Shown: positions 35,646 through 48,867 of the stretch, one piece after another
Numbering within the stretch: position 1 is the stretch's first letter
Layout: the number at the start of each line of letters is the position of its first letter
Origin: Ophiocordyceps camponoti-saundersi (nom. inval.)
Taxonomy: Eukaryota > Ascomycota > Sordariomycetes > Hypocreales > Ophiocordycipitaceae
Length of the DNA stretch: 64,000 nt
NCBI GenBank assembly: GCA_003339415.1
Contig: PDHQ01000092.1
Location: forward strand, 58,976-122,975
Reading direction: 5' to 3'
Position numbers and translations under genes: made by a program
The notes under the pieces: generated by a model
The model's input: only the letters and a program-made list of their open reading frames with translations
What the model was told of the DNA's origin: nothing
The model's database searches: none

Positions 35646-36839
35646 AAATTATATATTTTTTTCTTATAAATTTCTACCCTTATTTTTAATATTAATAAAT
35701 TAATTAGATTAGATCGGATCGGAATAGCTAACTTATAAGACTAAATAAAAAAGCTTTAGTAATTTTAAGCTAGCTTTAGCGGGTATTAATAACCTTTATA
35801 GCGAGATTTATAAGTTTAATAGTTAGAATAATAAATATAGGTAATATAATATATAATAAAAGATAGGGAGGAACGCTATTAATAGATATTAAAATATATA
35901 AAATAGTATTTTAAAAAATAAGCTAACGCCTTTCTCGCGGATAAGGAAGCGGAGTAAAAAGCTATATTATAAGAGGCGTAATCTACTATTTAATAATAAG
36001 CTATATCTTTCCTCGCGATAAAGAAAGTAGAATATATATAGTAACTTATAGCTACGCGTGCGGACGCCTTTAAGGAAATACTATAAATAAACCCTATTAA
36101 ATTAACCTTTACTAAAGCTACGCTTAACTAAGCTTAGATCGACTTAGCCCTTATAAGGTAGAAAAAACCTTAGCTTAAGTAAGATAAGTTACTAAATTTT
36201 TTCTACTTCTTTATAAGTTAATTAATTTATTAATATAATATTAATAAACTTTAAGGTAAAGCTAAAAATATAGATTATATCTAAATATAAATTCTAAACT
36301 ATTTTCCTAAGGATAAAATATAGAAAATATTAGCTTTCTAGTAGTCTAGTAGCTTTAGTAAAAAGAGGCGCTTAAAGGACTTTTTTAACTACCTTTATTA
36401 AACTTTTAGTAATATTTAAGAACGAAAAAAAGCTTAAGATAGGCTTCGGACCTTAGTTTACTATAATAGGTAAATATTTAGTAACTTTATTCCTAAATTT
36501 AAGGAGGTTCTAGTAACCGCCGCTAGATTTATAAGATAGAATAACTTTATAAAACTAACCTAGCTACGCGGGGCCTTTTCCCCGATATTTTAAAACCTTT
36601 TAGTTACTATTAATATACCTTATAAGTACTCCCTATTTATTAACCGCTTATAAGGTTTTACTTAGTTTTTTAAATAAACTTTACGCTTTCTTAAAGCGGC
36701 TAAGAAATACTAACCTAACTTAAATAAATATATAGGAGGCGCTAAGGGTATTCCTATAAACCTAAATATAAGAAAAGATATAGATAAAGATATCCTAATA
36801 AATATAATAAGAGATAAGAAGAAAAAGAAGCTAAAAGGG

Positions 36840-37513
36840 TATAAGTGCTATATAGAAGTCGGACAGCACTTTCGATTAGTTTAAGGTCGGGAAGATAATT
36901 AATTATTTAGTAATAGAGATTTAAATAATAGGATTATTAGATATAGAAGCGCGTTTAAATCGGATTAGAATAGTTATAGTTTTATAATAATAAGTTAATA
37001 ATAGAATTATTTAAAAGGTAGGGAAGAGAGTAAGTAATTAAATTACTATCTACTAAGTAGCAGGAAAACCTCTTCTTTAAATACTTAATTTCTTATAAAC
37101 GTAGTAACCTTTCTAGTTAAGGAGAGGGTTATTCTATATACTAGAAGATAACGTATTTAGGAGTATTTTCGGAAGTCTGGAAAGTATTATAGTTAGTTTA
37201 ATATCCGGATTTCCGTATTACCTATTTCCGTAAAGTCTAGGAACGCTGACCGTAACGGATCCGTATAAGGTCTTAAAGGTCTATATTATTCTTAGCCTTA
37301 GAGGGCCGGAGCCTTATATATAAAGGTAATAATATATTATATTAGTGCTTTTAAGGTATAAAATAATAACCTTAGTTATTTATTTATATAATAAATATAA
37401 TAGAATATTAGATTTTCTATATTATATTATAGAGTAGTTATTATATTTTTATATTAGTTATTTATACCTTTATTATTTATTATAAAGAATAAAAATTATT
37501 ATAAGCACTTATA
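36840..37513 (-). repeat. 3' LTR of copia C
   Basis: 674-bp direct repeat of 42256-42929. The adjacent GCCTCTTTT (37514-37522) is a polypurine tract on the minus strand, confirming orientation. Confidence 0.9.
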
Positions 37514-37749
37514 GCCTCTTTTAAATAAATACGTTTAGTTATTTATTTATTATTTATTATTAATAGGATAAAAATTATAAAACCTATAATATAATTTTAT
37601 TTATTTATTTTATTAATAAAATTTAAAAACCTTTTATAAAAAAAGGAAAATAGTAAAAGTAATAATTTTAAAAAAAATATATAAGAGGAAAATCTAAGAA
37701 AAGCTTAAATAAAATAAAAAACCTCTTTATTAAAATAAGCTTATTTTAA

Positions 37750-39300
37750 AGATAATAGATTAGCAAGACCGTGGAAAGTAGTGCTATCTAATTCTTTAGT
37801 AAAGATATCTACTATATTATCCTTACCTTTAGTATAATAAATATTTATAAGTTTATTTCTTAAGTTTTATCTTAAATAGAAATAAGTTAGGTTAATATGT
37901 TTTGACTTTTTATAAAATTTAGGATTTTCTGCTAGCCTTAAAGCTGCAGTATTATCTATTAATAAACAAGGTATTATAGTAGGTATTTTAATATTTAAGC
38001 TATTATTTATTAATAAAAATAGCTTATTAAGGTATAAGGCTTCTTTATTAGCCTCCCTTAAACTTATAAACTTAGCCTTATAGCTACTAAGTGCTATAGC
38101 TTTTTGTTTAGTATAGGACTAGCTTATAATATTATTATATATAAAGAAATAATAACTTAAAATACTTTTTCTTTCTATTAAATTAGAGGCCTAGCTAGTA
38201 TCTAAAAAACCTTTAATATAATAGCTATTATATAGTATATTACCTTTATATATAATAGCTTTATCTAGATATTTATTTAAATATTTCTAAATAGTATTTA
38301 AAGTATTTATATATATAATATTAGGTTTACTACTAAATCTAGCACAAGATATAATAGAATATAATATATCGGGTCTTATTTATAAGGCTAAATATAATAG
38401 AGAGCTTATTTCCCTCTAATATTATAATATTATTTCTTTATTAGGCTATATAATAGCTTTCTTTAATTTATTTCCAGGCTTCGAAGGTATATCTAAGAAG
38501 CCTATATATTCTTTATTTAATTCTTTAAGCTTATTTCTAGTATATTTTTCTTAGGTTATTTTTAGCGTATTATTTTGCCTATTAAAAATAATATATATAC
38601 CTAAAACGTTTTATAGATAGCCTAAATCTTATACTTTTAAGTCTTTATTTAATTTTTATAGTATATTTATTATAATATTATTATTCTTAGCGGCCACTAA
38701 TATATCGTTAACATATATTGCTAAGGCTATTTTTAGCTTTTTATTTATAAATACCCCTTTATCTAATAAAAGAGGATAAAATCCCTGTTTTTTTTAGCGT
38801 AGTAGCTAAATAATTATACTATAGTTTAGGACTTTATTTTAAGCTATATAATGCTTTTTTAATTTTAAAACTAAGTTATTAGTTTTAATTAGGTCTTTAT
38901 AATTCGAAGGAAGCTTTATATTATTTTTATTATTATAATCCTTTATTATAAATTCCTCGAATTTAGTAAGCAATTTCATATAGATTTTAGTATCTATTTT
39001 AGCGTAAATAAAGGCATTCTTTATATCGTATTACTTTACTATTAAATTATTTTATAAAGCTATTAATAATAATAACCTTATACTTTTAGGTTAAGTAGTA
39101 GTAGAAAACGTTTCTAAGTAATCTAAGCTATATACCTAATTAAAGCCTTATATTATAAAGCGGGCTTTATATTTAGTTATATTATTATTATTATCCCTTT
39201 TAAGCCTATAAACCTAATAGCCTCCTAAAGGATTTCTATCCTTAGGTATTATTTTAATTTCCTAAGTTTCTTGTTTAATTAATTTATCTATTTCAGATTG
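37750..39300 (-). pseudogene. Copia RT-RNase H relic of C
   Basis: The RT box at 38704-38715 reads Y-V-N-D followed by ILVA on the minus strand: the first catalytic Asp is Asn while the second is intact. RNase H retains SLREANKEALYLNKLF and HINLTYFYLR. Far fewer stops than in G, I, J or K. Confidence 0.88.
38401..38415. other. No independent host gene in 27.6-64 kb
   Basis: Reading both strands from 27.6 kb to the end I find only transposon relics; the one open frame of note outside elements' pol genes is absent. Entry placed here only to record this negative result for the long gene-free stretch. Confidence 0.6.
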
Positions 39301-39749
39301 CATAGCTTTTTTCTAATCTAATTTATTATTACTATTTAAAGCCTATTTAGTTATTTTAAGCTCTATAGGATCTAGATTCTCTAGCGTATATAAAATAGCT
39401 ATAATATTCTTTTCTTTTAGAATACTATTTATTTTAGGGTAAGATTCGTAGTCTTTTAATTCTTCTATAAGCTTTTTAGGTATTCTTACTTCTATAGAAG
39501 GTAGATCCTTTATTTTATTATTTTTACTACTATTATATTCTTATAGTAGTTGTTTATTAGCTAGTTCTGCTATTTCCTTCTCTTTTTCCGCTATAAGGGA
39601 TCGAGTTATAGAAGGAATAGTATTAAAATCTAGCTATATATTATTTTCTTCTTCTTTATTATTATAATTATTATCTCTTTATATAAAGTTATTTTCTAAA
39701 ATAACTATATCTTATAATATAATTATAATCCTTTTATTAAAATCCTAGA

Positions 39750-40450
39750 TTTTATAAGCGTTATCTAAGTAGCCTATAATAATTCCTTTATTAGCCCGAA
39801 GGTCTAATTTAATACTAGGATTTTTATTTTTATAGTAAATAATACTACCGAATATTTTAATCTTATCTAATTCTTCGATAGATAAAGTAGTATTATTTTT
39901 TAATTTATAGGGAGTCTTATAGCCTAATTTACTATATAGAGACCTATTATATAGATAAGTAGTAGTAATAATAGCTTCCCCCTATAGATAATAAGGTAAG
40001 TTAGCTATATATAAAATAGCACGTACTTTATCTAATAATGTTTTATTTATTCTTTCTATTTTACTGTTAGGCTCCTTAGTATTAAGCGGGCTAGTATTAA
40101 AAATAATACCTTGTTTTATATAATAGTCCTTTATATTATATATAAATTCCTTAGCGTTATCTATAAAGACTTACTTTATTTTAATATTATTATTATTATT
40201 TTCACCCCTTGTTTTATAATTAATAAATTCTTATAAAGTACTATATTTTGTTTTTATAAGTGCTATATTTAAGAATCTAATATAAGAGTTTAAAAACGTA
40301 ATAAAATACGTATATTTATTATAAGTAGGAATTTTAATAAGACCCTAAATATCTATACTTATTTTTTCTAAGTATATATACTACGTAGTAGAAGCTTTCT
40401 TATTAATCTTATTAGTTAATTAAGCTTATATATACTCTTTATATTATTTT
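39750..40450 (-). pseudogene. Integrase relic of copia C
   Basis: Minus strand reads GIIFNTSPLNTKEPNSKIER, the integrase core end, then NRSLYSKLGYKTPYKL and IFGSIIYYKNKN. The conserved catalytic Glu (KIER) is visible. Isolated stops break the frame. Confidence 0.8.
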
Positions 40451-42255
40451 ACTTATTTAATACTATTATAATTAAATTTAATAGTATTATTTTTACTTTT
40501 TAAGAATCTAATTAAAATTCTATAATTAATATGCCCTAGTCTTTTATACTATAGAAATAAGTCTATTTCTTTACTAGTATTTAATATATATTCTTTATTA
40601 TTTATATTCCTCTTAAGCTTATTATACTTATACTTAGTAATTAAGTAAGGTAAATAATAAAGATTATTAAATTTATAGCTTTTAGCTATTTCTTTATTAT
40701 TTATAAATAATTATACTATTTCTATATAAATTAAAGCACTTATTTTATTAAAGTAAGATTATAATAGTATATTAATACCTAATTTAGGTATATAAAGTAT
40801 ATTGCTTAGTTTATAATATTATTTATTATTTTTAAACTAGAAAATAACGTCTCTAGCTCCCTTTACTATTATAGTATTTACTTTTCCCTATTATACCTTT
40901 ATACTAATAAGCTTATAATTAATTAATAAGTCTTTATTAAATATTAGATACTTTATTATACCTATATTATAAAGGAAATATATTATATTTTTATTATTAC
41001 TATAGGTATTAGAGGTAGAAAAAACAGAATTTTACATCTTTTATAATCTATTATTACTAATATTTAAATCTATAGATCCTATAATATTATTATTAGTTAT
41101 ATTATTAATAGAAGGAAGAAAGGTATTATTTACCTATATAAGGATATTAATAAATTCGACTTCTTCGTTAGAATTAGATTATTCCCTTTATTCTTCTTTA
41201 ACTTCTTCTTCTTCTTCTATCTCTTCTTCGTTTAAATTTAATTTAGTTATTCGATAGTTTTTTATAAGAAGGACTGTTTTCTTAGTCGTTTTTCAAGCCG
41301 GTTTATAATAAGGATTTTTCATTTTCTTCAGAATAGGACTAACAGGGGAATTCACAATAGCTATAATTTTTTCCTTTATTTTCCTCTCTTTCCGGGCTTT
41401 TAATAAAGCCTTTATTTGCTATATTTTTCTCTTTTCTTCCAAAAAGGCATCCTTTTATTCCTACTAATTAGGGGCTTTATAAAGGTATAGGTACTAGTAT
41501 AAATCTACTTTATGCCCTTTATTTTTATAATTTAGGCAAAAAATAATTTCTTTCTTCTATTTATAAGGCTTCTTACCTTTATAAGAGGTATTTAAAACCT
41601 TCTTAGAAGTAGCCGAAGAAGCGTTTCTTTTCTCTTCGTTAATAAGGGAAGAAAAGAGGGTTTTAAGGGTATACGCCTTTTCGTCGTTTCGTAAAGCTTA
41701 TATAATATTCGTTATAAAGCTTCGATATTTATTTCGTAAGCTTATAAGTATTAAGCTTATTATAACGATTTTAGGTATCTCGATATTTTTAGAAAAAAGC
41801 TCTTCGTAGCTTAATTTTATCTTATTAAGATAAACTTCTATATTACTTTCTATATAATACGTATTAAATAAATCCCTTATAAGAAAGAAATTTAATATAA
41901 AGGAAGAGGGATTATAAAAGTCTTTTAACCTATCTTAGGTAACTTTAATATCTTTAATATACTTTATTTATATTAAGAGACCGTTATTAATAAATAGCCT
42001 TATAAGGGCTAAGGCGTCTTCGGTTTTAACGTTACCTTCTTACTATATAGTAAGTTAAAGTTTCTCGTAAATAAGGGCACTTTCTATACGTAAAGCCTAC
42101 GTAGGATAATTCTTCGAGCCCTAAAGCTTTGAAAAATCGTACCGAACCTTAGAAGATATATTTTTAGCTAAGGTATAGCTTATCTATCTATAGGTATTTT
42201 TATTATTTTTTCTAGATTTTTTATAGCCTTTTTAAAGTAAGAGGAATTACTACTA

Positions 42256-42929
42256 TATAAGTACTATATAGAAATTAGATAGCACTTTCGATCGGTTTAA
42301 AGTTAGGAAAATAATTAATTATCTAATAATAGAGATTTAAATAATAAGATTATTAGATATAAAAGCGCGTTTAAATTAGATTAGAATAGTAATAGTTTTA
42401 TAATAATAAGTTAATAATAGAATTATTTAGAAAGTAGGGAAGAGAGTAAGTAATTAAATTATTATCTACTAAGTAGTAGGAAAACCTTTTCTCTAAATAC
42501 TTAATTTCTTATAAACGTAGTAACTTTTCCGGTTAAGGAGAGGGTTATTCTATATGCTAGAAGATAATATATTTAGGAGTATTTTCGGAAGTCCGGAAAA
42601 TATTATAGTTAGTTTAATATTCGGATTTCCGTATTACCTATTTCCGTAAAGTCTAGAAACGCTAACTATAATAAATCTATATAAGGTCTTAAAAGTTTAT
42701 ATTATTCTTAGCTTTAGAGGGCCGGAGCCTTATATATAAAAGTGATAATATATTATATTAATACTTTTAAGGTATAAAATAATAACCTTAGTTATTTATT
42801 TATATAATAAATATAATAAAATACTAGATTTTCTATATTATATTATAAAGTACTTATTATATTTTTATATTAGTTATTTATACCTTTATTATTTATTATA
42901 AAGAATAAAAATTATTATAAGCACTTATA
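42256..42929 (-). repeat. 5' LTR of copia C
   Basis: 674-bp partner of 36840-37513 with scattered transitions; followed by AAGGG. Confidence 0.9.
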
Positions 42930-43979
42930 AAGGGAAAGATAGTAGCTATAGTAAAACTCCTACTTAAGTATTATAAAATACCCCTTAAGCTAAGTAAATA
43001 GAAAAATTAATACTAGAATAATATAGAATATTAAGTTTTTATATTAAATATAGAATAAATATATACCTTATATATAATTATAATTTCTAACCTTTATAAA
43101 AGCTATAATAGAAAGCCTTAAGAGAAACCTATATTAACTATATAGAAATTTTACCTTAAGTTAAGGAATATAACTCTAATAATAACTAGGGAAAAGAATA
43201 GCTCCGGAATATCGTGGCGTTTTAGAGAATAAAGTAATATAAATAAAAGAAAAGAAAAATATCCTCTATTTTAAACTATAAGCCCTATTTACTAAAATCC
43301 CTATAATTTTAAATAACTTAAAACTAATAAGTACGTTAGTTAACGAAAGCTATAAAAGCTATTTTATTATATATTTATAGCTAATATAAGACTTATAAAT
43401 ACTAATAGAAAGAATCCTAGCTTAATAAGTAAAAAAAGTAATAATAAATAAACTAAAAGTATTAAGTATTACGTAGCTCTCGCTTAAGATAAATAGCTTT
43501 AGTTAATTAATTATAATATATATAGTATTAGATTTTAATTTCCCGATTATCCTTAGTAAGCTTTAGCTATAATATATAAAATTTTACTTAGTTTTTTACG
43601 AAAAATAAGTATAATATAGAGATTCGTAATAATAAGTGCAAGTTACTAATACTTACTCTTAACTAATAAAGGAGATCTTAAATACTATATACCTTTATAG
43701 CTTAACTTTTATCGGAGAAGTAAGGAGAAGATAAAAAGAATTACGCTAATAGAAAAAGGATCCCGCGGAGTACTTAAAAATCTAAGCTATAAGAGTTAAA
43801 AATATAGAAAAGATATTATAAGATAAGATTCCCTTAATAAATAACTAATTATAAGAATATATCTTAATAGAATTTTATAATATATTTCCTTTTTTCCGTA
43901 AGTAAGAGGCGGATAAGTTAAACTTATATAAAGAAAGTATAGATTACTATATACCGCTTAAGAAAAAAATAAATAATAA

Positions 43980-44960
43980 AGAACCTTAAATTCTATTTAG
44001 CCCCCTTTATAATATATTAAAGGAGGAATTACTTATTCTTAAGAAAATATTATAAGACCTTTTTTAAAAAAGCTTTATCTAACCTAGTAGCTTACTTATA
44101 AGTACTTTAGTCCTCTTTATAAGGAAACTTAGAGGAGGATTATAGTTTTATATAAATTTCCGCGTACTAAATATAATTATAGTCTTAGATAGATATCTAC
44201 TCCCTTTACTTAGTAATACCTTTTAGTTATTAGCTAAGTCTTAATAGCTTATAAAGCTAGATATTATATAAGCTTTTTATAAAATATAAATTACTAAAAA
44301 AGAGGAATAAAAGATAGCGTTTAAGACTTAGTATAGCCTTTTTAAATAAAAAGTTACTTTATTTAAACTTATAAAAGCCCCTATTACTTTCTAAAAATAT
44401 ATTAATAGTATTTTTTAGCTATATCTCGATAAGTTCTATTTAGCTTATATAGATAATATTATTATTTACTCTAATAGCACTAAAAAGGACTATTTTTATA
44501 AGGTACGCCTAGTTCTTTATAAACTTTAGGAATATAAGCTTTATTTAAACTTAGATAAGTATAAATTTATAGTTAAGAAAGTAAAATACTTAAAGTTTAT
44601 AATACTAGCAGGAGTTAAGCTTTAGGTAAACTTAGAAAAAATTAAAATAATTATTAACTAAGCTACGCTAACTTCCCTTAAAGGCCTTTATAGATTTTTA
44701 AGTTTTACTAACTTCTATTAACTCTTTATTATAGATTTTACTAAGGTAGTAAAACTATTAATAAACTTAATAAAGAAAAGGGTTAAGTTTATTTAAGGTT
44801 TAGATTAGGAATAAGCTTTCTAAGAAGTTAAGAATCTATTTATAAGGGCCCCTCTACTAGTAGAATAAAATTTTAAAAACCTTATATTTTTAGAAGCGGA
44901 TAGTAGCGCCTACGCTATAAGAGGTTATCTTTACTAATAATAAAACGGATAGAAACGACT
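43980..44960 (+). pseudogene. Reverse transcriptase relic of gypsy B
   Basis: Reads DRYLLPLLS at about 44190, then FYLAYIDNIIIYSNS at 44434-44478, and YKFIVKKVKYLKFII further on. The catalytic box is Y-I-D-N (44446-44457), the second Asp being Asn. Stops and loss of Trp codons throughout. Confidence 0.85.
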
Positions 44961-46074
44961 AATAGCGTTCTTTTCTATAAAAATAAACGCGGCTAAATAT
45001 AACTATCTTATATATAATAAAGAGATATTAGTAATTATTAAATACTTAAAATAATAATACGCTAAACTATATAATTATAATAGCTTCGATATTATAACTA
45101 ACTATAAAAACTTAGAGTATTTTATAACTTACTAGTACCTCTTAGAATAATAAGCTTATTAAGCTAAGTACCTATTATAACTTAATTTTAAGATCCGTTA
45201 TTAACTTAGTTAATAAGCTACGGTCTTAGACGCCCTTTCCCGTAAGGATTAGGATAAACCCTTAACTATAGAGGAGGAAAACGCCCGCTTTATATAAATA
45301 ATTCCTAAAAAAGCCTTATAATTTTACTTATAAGCGATAGTAATCGATATTTCTAAGAACCTTACTAATATCTTAAAAGAGGAGAAAGGCGAAGATAGAT
45401 AATAAAACGTAAGTATAGCTATAGAAAATATTATAAATCTATAAAATAACGTTTTACTAGAAACTTAAGTCTTCTCTAATAATAAGCTTTAGGAATTTTA
45501 GAATAGGACGGTATTATAAGACTTAGTCTTCTAGGAAATATATTAAGCTATAGTAAGGGGAGACCGCTTACTATCTTTAAAGCTATAACTTAAAGTTTAA
45601 ATTACGGATTATTATATCGACGCTAAAGGAAGATTATATTTTTATAATAAGCTTTAGGTTTTAGGAGCCCCGGTTACTATAACGGAGAACTTTAAGAAAG
45701 TACTAGCCTCCTCGCTTAATATATTACGAAATTATCTTATTTAGATAATTTATAATTTAGCCTTAGTTAGTTACCCTAAAAGGGAAGGTATAGTAGCTTT
45801 AGTAACTTATAACTTCTTCTAGCTACTTTAATAATAATATATTTATTAATTTCTTAAGAATTATAATACTTATAATAGGACTAAAGCTTAGAAATAATAC
45901 TAAGCTACCCTCCTTAAATTATTACCTACTTTAGACTAGTTTTACCGATATATATAAATAAACTTTATAATAGATTTCCCGCTTATAGAACGCGGAAATA
46001 AGCACTTATAAGTAATTAAAAACCGACTAAGTAAGGAGATTTTACTTAAGCTAATACCCTTAAATTTAATAAAC

Positions 46075-46926
46075 TGTTACGGATCGTACTCGTAATTACC
46101 TAATCTTACCCGTAGCTCTTAATCTAAGCTTCTAAAAATAAAGAGAGAAAAGGGGTAATAAGAAGGTAAGGGGCTTTACTTACTTTAACCGGGCAGTAGG
46201 TAGCCGGAATAGGAAATTCACAAAGCATAAATAAGTAAGAACTTCCTAAATAGGAATATCTTATAAGGCAGGGGAAGGTTATAGAGAGTAGGCTTTTAAG
46301 GTGCAAATTATTTAGATTAAAAGCTTAGAGAAGAAGGAAAGGAAAGACCCTTCGAGGGAAGGAAGCCTTCCTTTTATAGTTTTCCTTCTCTAAGAAACTA
46401 TCTAATTATATAAGCTAGCTAGAAAGCTATAGAATACCGTAGAAGCTTTATATTATAAATATACTAGCGAATAGAATAGCTTTATCTTATTTTATTTACT
46501 TCTATCGTATTTTTTTGCTTTAAAATTAAATTCCTACTTTAAAATTAACCCTTAATTTTAAATCTACTATATTCCTTAGCGAATAGAATAGCTTTATTCT
46601 ATTCTATTATATTTTATTAGCTTCTAGGCTAATAATAAATTATAATAGATAATTCTTTATTTATAATAGCTAATATTTCTTTCCGTTTTTAACCGTCTCT
46701 AACCGTTCTTCTTATCCTAGGAATTTTATTCGTTTATTTTTATCTTTATTATCTTATCTTATTATCCGGTATTTAACCTTCCGAGGTTTAGCCGTAATTT
46801 AAATACTAGATACTAGTATTTTTTCTTTATTATATAAATTATATTATTAAGCTGTTTATATAATAAATACTGCTTATATAATAAGAATAGTACTTTTAAC
46901 TAGTATTTATATCCTAGATTATTATA
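46075..46926 (-). repeat. Solo LTR D (852 bp), same family as F and E
   Basis: A single LTR beginning TGTTACGGATCGTACTCG and ending CCTAGATTATTATA, with perfect TAAAC duplication on both sides (46070-46074 and 46927-46931). No internal sequence, so it arose by LTR-LTR recombination. It lies in the integrase region of B. Orientation follows coding strand of family member E (reverse complement). Confidence 0.92.
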
Positions 46927-46930
46927 TAAA

Positions 46931-46951
46931 CGCTCCGCTTTATACGGAGCG
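46931..46951. other. Short GC-rich hairpin
   Basis: CGCTCCG-CTTTATA-CGGAGCG: 7-bp perfect stem with 7-nt loop, directly after the target duplication of D, in B internal sequence. Probably chance or an integrase relic; CpG-rich and hence untouched by RIP. Confidence 0.5.
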
Positions 46952-47699
46952 GTTTCTCTAGTATTTTATACGATTTTACTAATAGCTAAGTACTATTATA
47001 AGTAATAGAGGAATAAACTAAATAAGCAAGTTCTAAAGTTATTTTTACTAACTCTATAAGATTAACTAAATATTTAATATAGCTTACTATTTATAAACTA
47101 ATAAGGGATATAAGAGAGTTAATTAAGATATATAAGCTTACCTTTAAGCGGTAATCTTTTATAACTAGGATAATTAAGATAAATAGCTTCCCGTAGCCTA
47201 GCTTACGCTAAATAGTAAAGTCTACTTAGCTATAAAAATAACGCTGTTTTTTATAATCTATAAGTTTTAAGCTTCTATAATAATATTATTAAACTTAAAT
47301 ATTCTATAAATATCGATAAGGAATTCTAAAAGCTAGGCTAAGGACTTCGTAAGATAACTATAGTAAGTAACGGACCTTTATTAAGCTACTAATACCTTAT
47401 CCTTATAAACTTAGGAGTTTTAAGCTAATAAGAATTAATAAGTAGCCGAACGTTTTAAAGTTAATAATAAGGTTTAGCTTAATCTATATAATTTCCCTAG
47501 CGTATAACTAAAGAAAAAGCTTAATTAGAAGAATACTAAGTTTATAATAGTATAAGTTATTAACCTTTCCCTTATCGAACTTATAAGATTACTAATAAAA
47601 GCTTATAATCGCTTTAGTATAAATTTACTAAAAAGGGCGGCCTTAAACCCCTTACTTAAGTAAGAAGTTACTAATTTATAGCTACTTATAATACTAATT

Positions 47700-47880
47700 A
47701 ACGGAGAGGAAGAATAGGAAGTTAAAAAGATAGCCTCGGCTAGATAGAAGAAAATAGGCAAAGGTAGGAGATAGAAGGTTTTTATTAAATAAAAAAGTTA
47801 TTAAGATCCGATATAGGAACCTTTAGCAAAACTTAAAGGTATTACTACTCTTAATCGCTTTAAGGCTTTATATAAACTAG
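47700..47880 (+). pseudogene. Chromodomain-like C-terminus of B integrase
   Basis: At 47772-47876 the + strand reads K-stop-K-S-Y-stop-D-P-I-stop-E-P-L-A-K-L-K followed by LNRFKAL. This fits the chromodomain pattern KWKGY--PTWEPL-NL-----L--F, with the Trp codons turned into stops. It places B among chromoviruses, whose integrase tail reads heterochromatin marks; assignment rests on a short pattern. Confidence 0.6.
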
Positions 47881-47973
47881 CTATATATAATAATAAGCAG
47901 GTTATTAGGAAATATATAGTAAAATAGCTAGCGGAGAATTTATATTAAAAAGCGCACTCTTAGGCGCGGAAAA

Positions 47974-47985
47974 CCCCCCCCCCCC
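47974..47985. repeat. C12 homopolymer
   Basis: Twelve consecutive C in the 3' part of gypsy B, unusual in such AT-rich DNA. Confidence 0.85.
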
Positions 47986-48417
47986 ACGATACTTAATAAC
48001 GCTGCTTCTTTTACGAGATAAGCTGCGGAAAATATAATATTAGCAAAAAAGCCGCTAGTTAAGCTAGATAAAAACTTACTAAAGTTACTATAATAAGAGG
48101 AGGAGACGGGGAAAGCTAATAAGGGGCCTAAGGCTAAGAGCTTCTCTATATAATAACCTAAGAAATACCCGATAATATTAGTAGCGCGTTTCTTTATAAC
48201 CTAAAATATAAGTTTAATAAGTTCTATATAGCGAACTATTAGTAAGATTAAGGAAAAAGCTTACCTAAAAAGATAGAGGAGGAGAAGTAGAAAAAGAAAA
48301 AAAAGGAGGAGGAGGCTTAGATTAATAATAATCCCCCGGGGCTAGCTAATAGCTATAATAGCCCTTAAACTAAGTATTAAAAGCTAGGAAATCCGCCTCT
48401 AAACTAAGGCCCCCGTT

Positions 48418-48720
48418 ATTATTTTTAATATTTATATTATCTTTATTTTTATTACTATTTTTATTATTATTATTATTATCGCCCTTATTATTCTTATTAT
48501 CTTTATTAGCGATAGCGGTAGTAGTAAAGTTAGCGGCGGCGCTAATAGTAGCGGCGATATTTTAAAAATAGCTATTATATTTACTAAGCTAAGATATCCT
48601 TATTAGTAAGAAAAATATTAATATAATTAAACTTATAAAATAGGTAGCGGATTTCCTTACTAATAACGATAATAATAATAATATTAATAATAATAATAAT
48701 AATAACGATAAGGCTATAAA
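48418..48720. repeat. ATT/AAT-rich low-complexity tract in the 3' region of B
   Basis: Interrupted (TTA)n and (AAT)n runs with GCGG patches between the integrase end and the 3' LTR of B. No coding signal recognised. Confidence 0.65.
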
Positions 48721-48867
48721 AGGAAGAAAGGAAGGAATAAAAGGTTTAATAGGTAAGCGCTATAAAAGCTATAGAAAAGTAAGGCGGGCTAGCAGAAAAT
48801 TTTTTACCTAACTTTACCGTATATTATATAATAGATCCCGTACTTATAGGAGAGGGAAGGGACCTTA

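Larger units (their letters stand above)
36840..42929 (-). mobile_element. Complete Ty1/copia retrotransposon C, mildly RIP-mutated
   Basis: LTRs of exactly 674 bp (36840-37513 and 42256-42929) and a perfect target duplication AAGGG (36835-36839, 42930-42934). LTR ends form TATAAGTGC...GCACTTATA. The minus strand reads, from right to left, gag/protease (about 42200-41000), integrase (40450-39750: KIERINKTLLDKVRAILY, GYKTPYKLKN), RT (39300-38330) and RNase H (38330-37750: CLLIDNTAALRLAENPKFYK, DIFTKEL). Long stretches are still readable and CA/TG dinucleotides persist, so this copy has had less RIP than its host B. Internal length is normal for copia. Confidence 0.92.

Noticed and set aside
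36846..42923. Copia C boundaries at the inner TG..CA
   Set aside because: Flanking pentamers would be ATAAG and CTTAT, not a duplication; extending to TATAAGTGC/GCACTTATA gives perfect AAGGG.
46124..46306. 60-codon minus-strand open frame
   Set aside because: Falls wholly inside solo LTR D; LTRs do not code, and the F and E copies do not conserve the frame.
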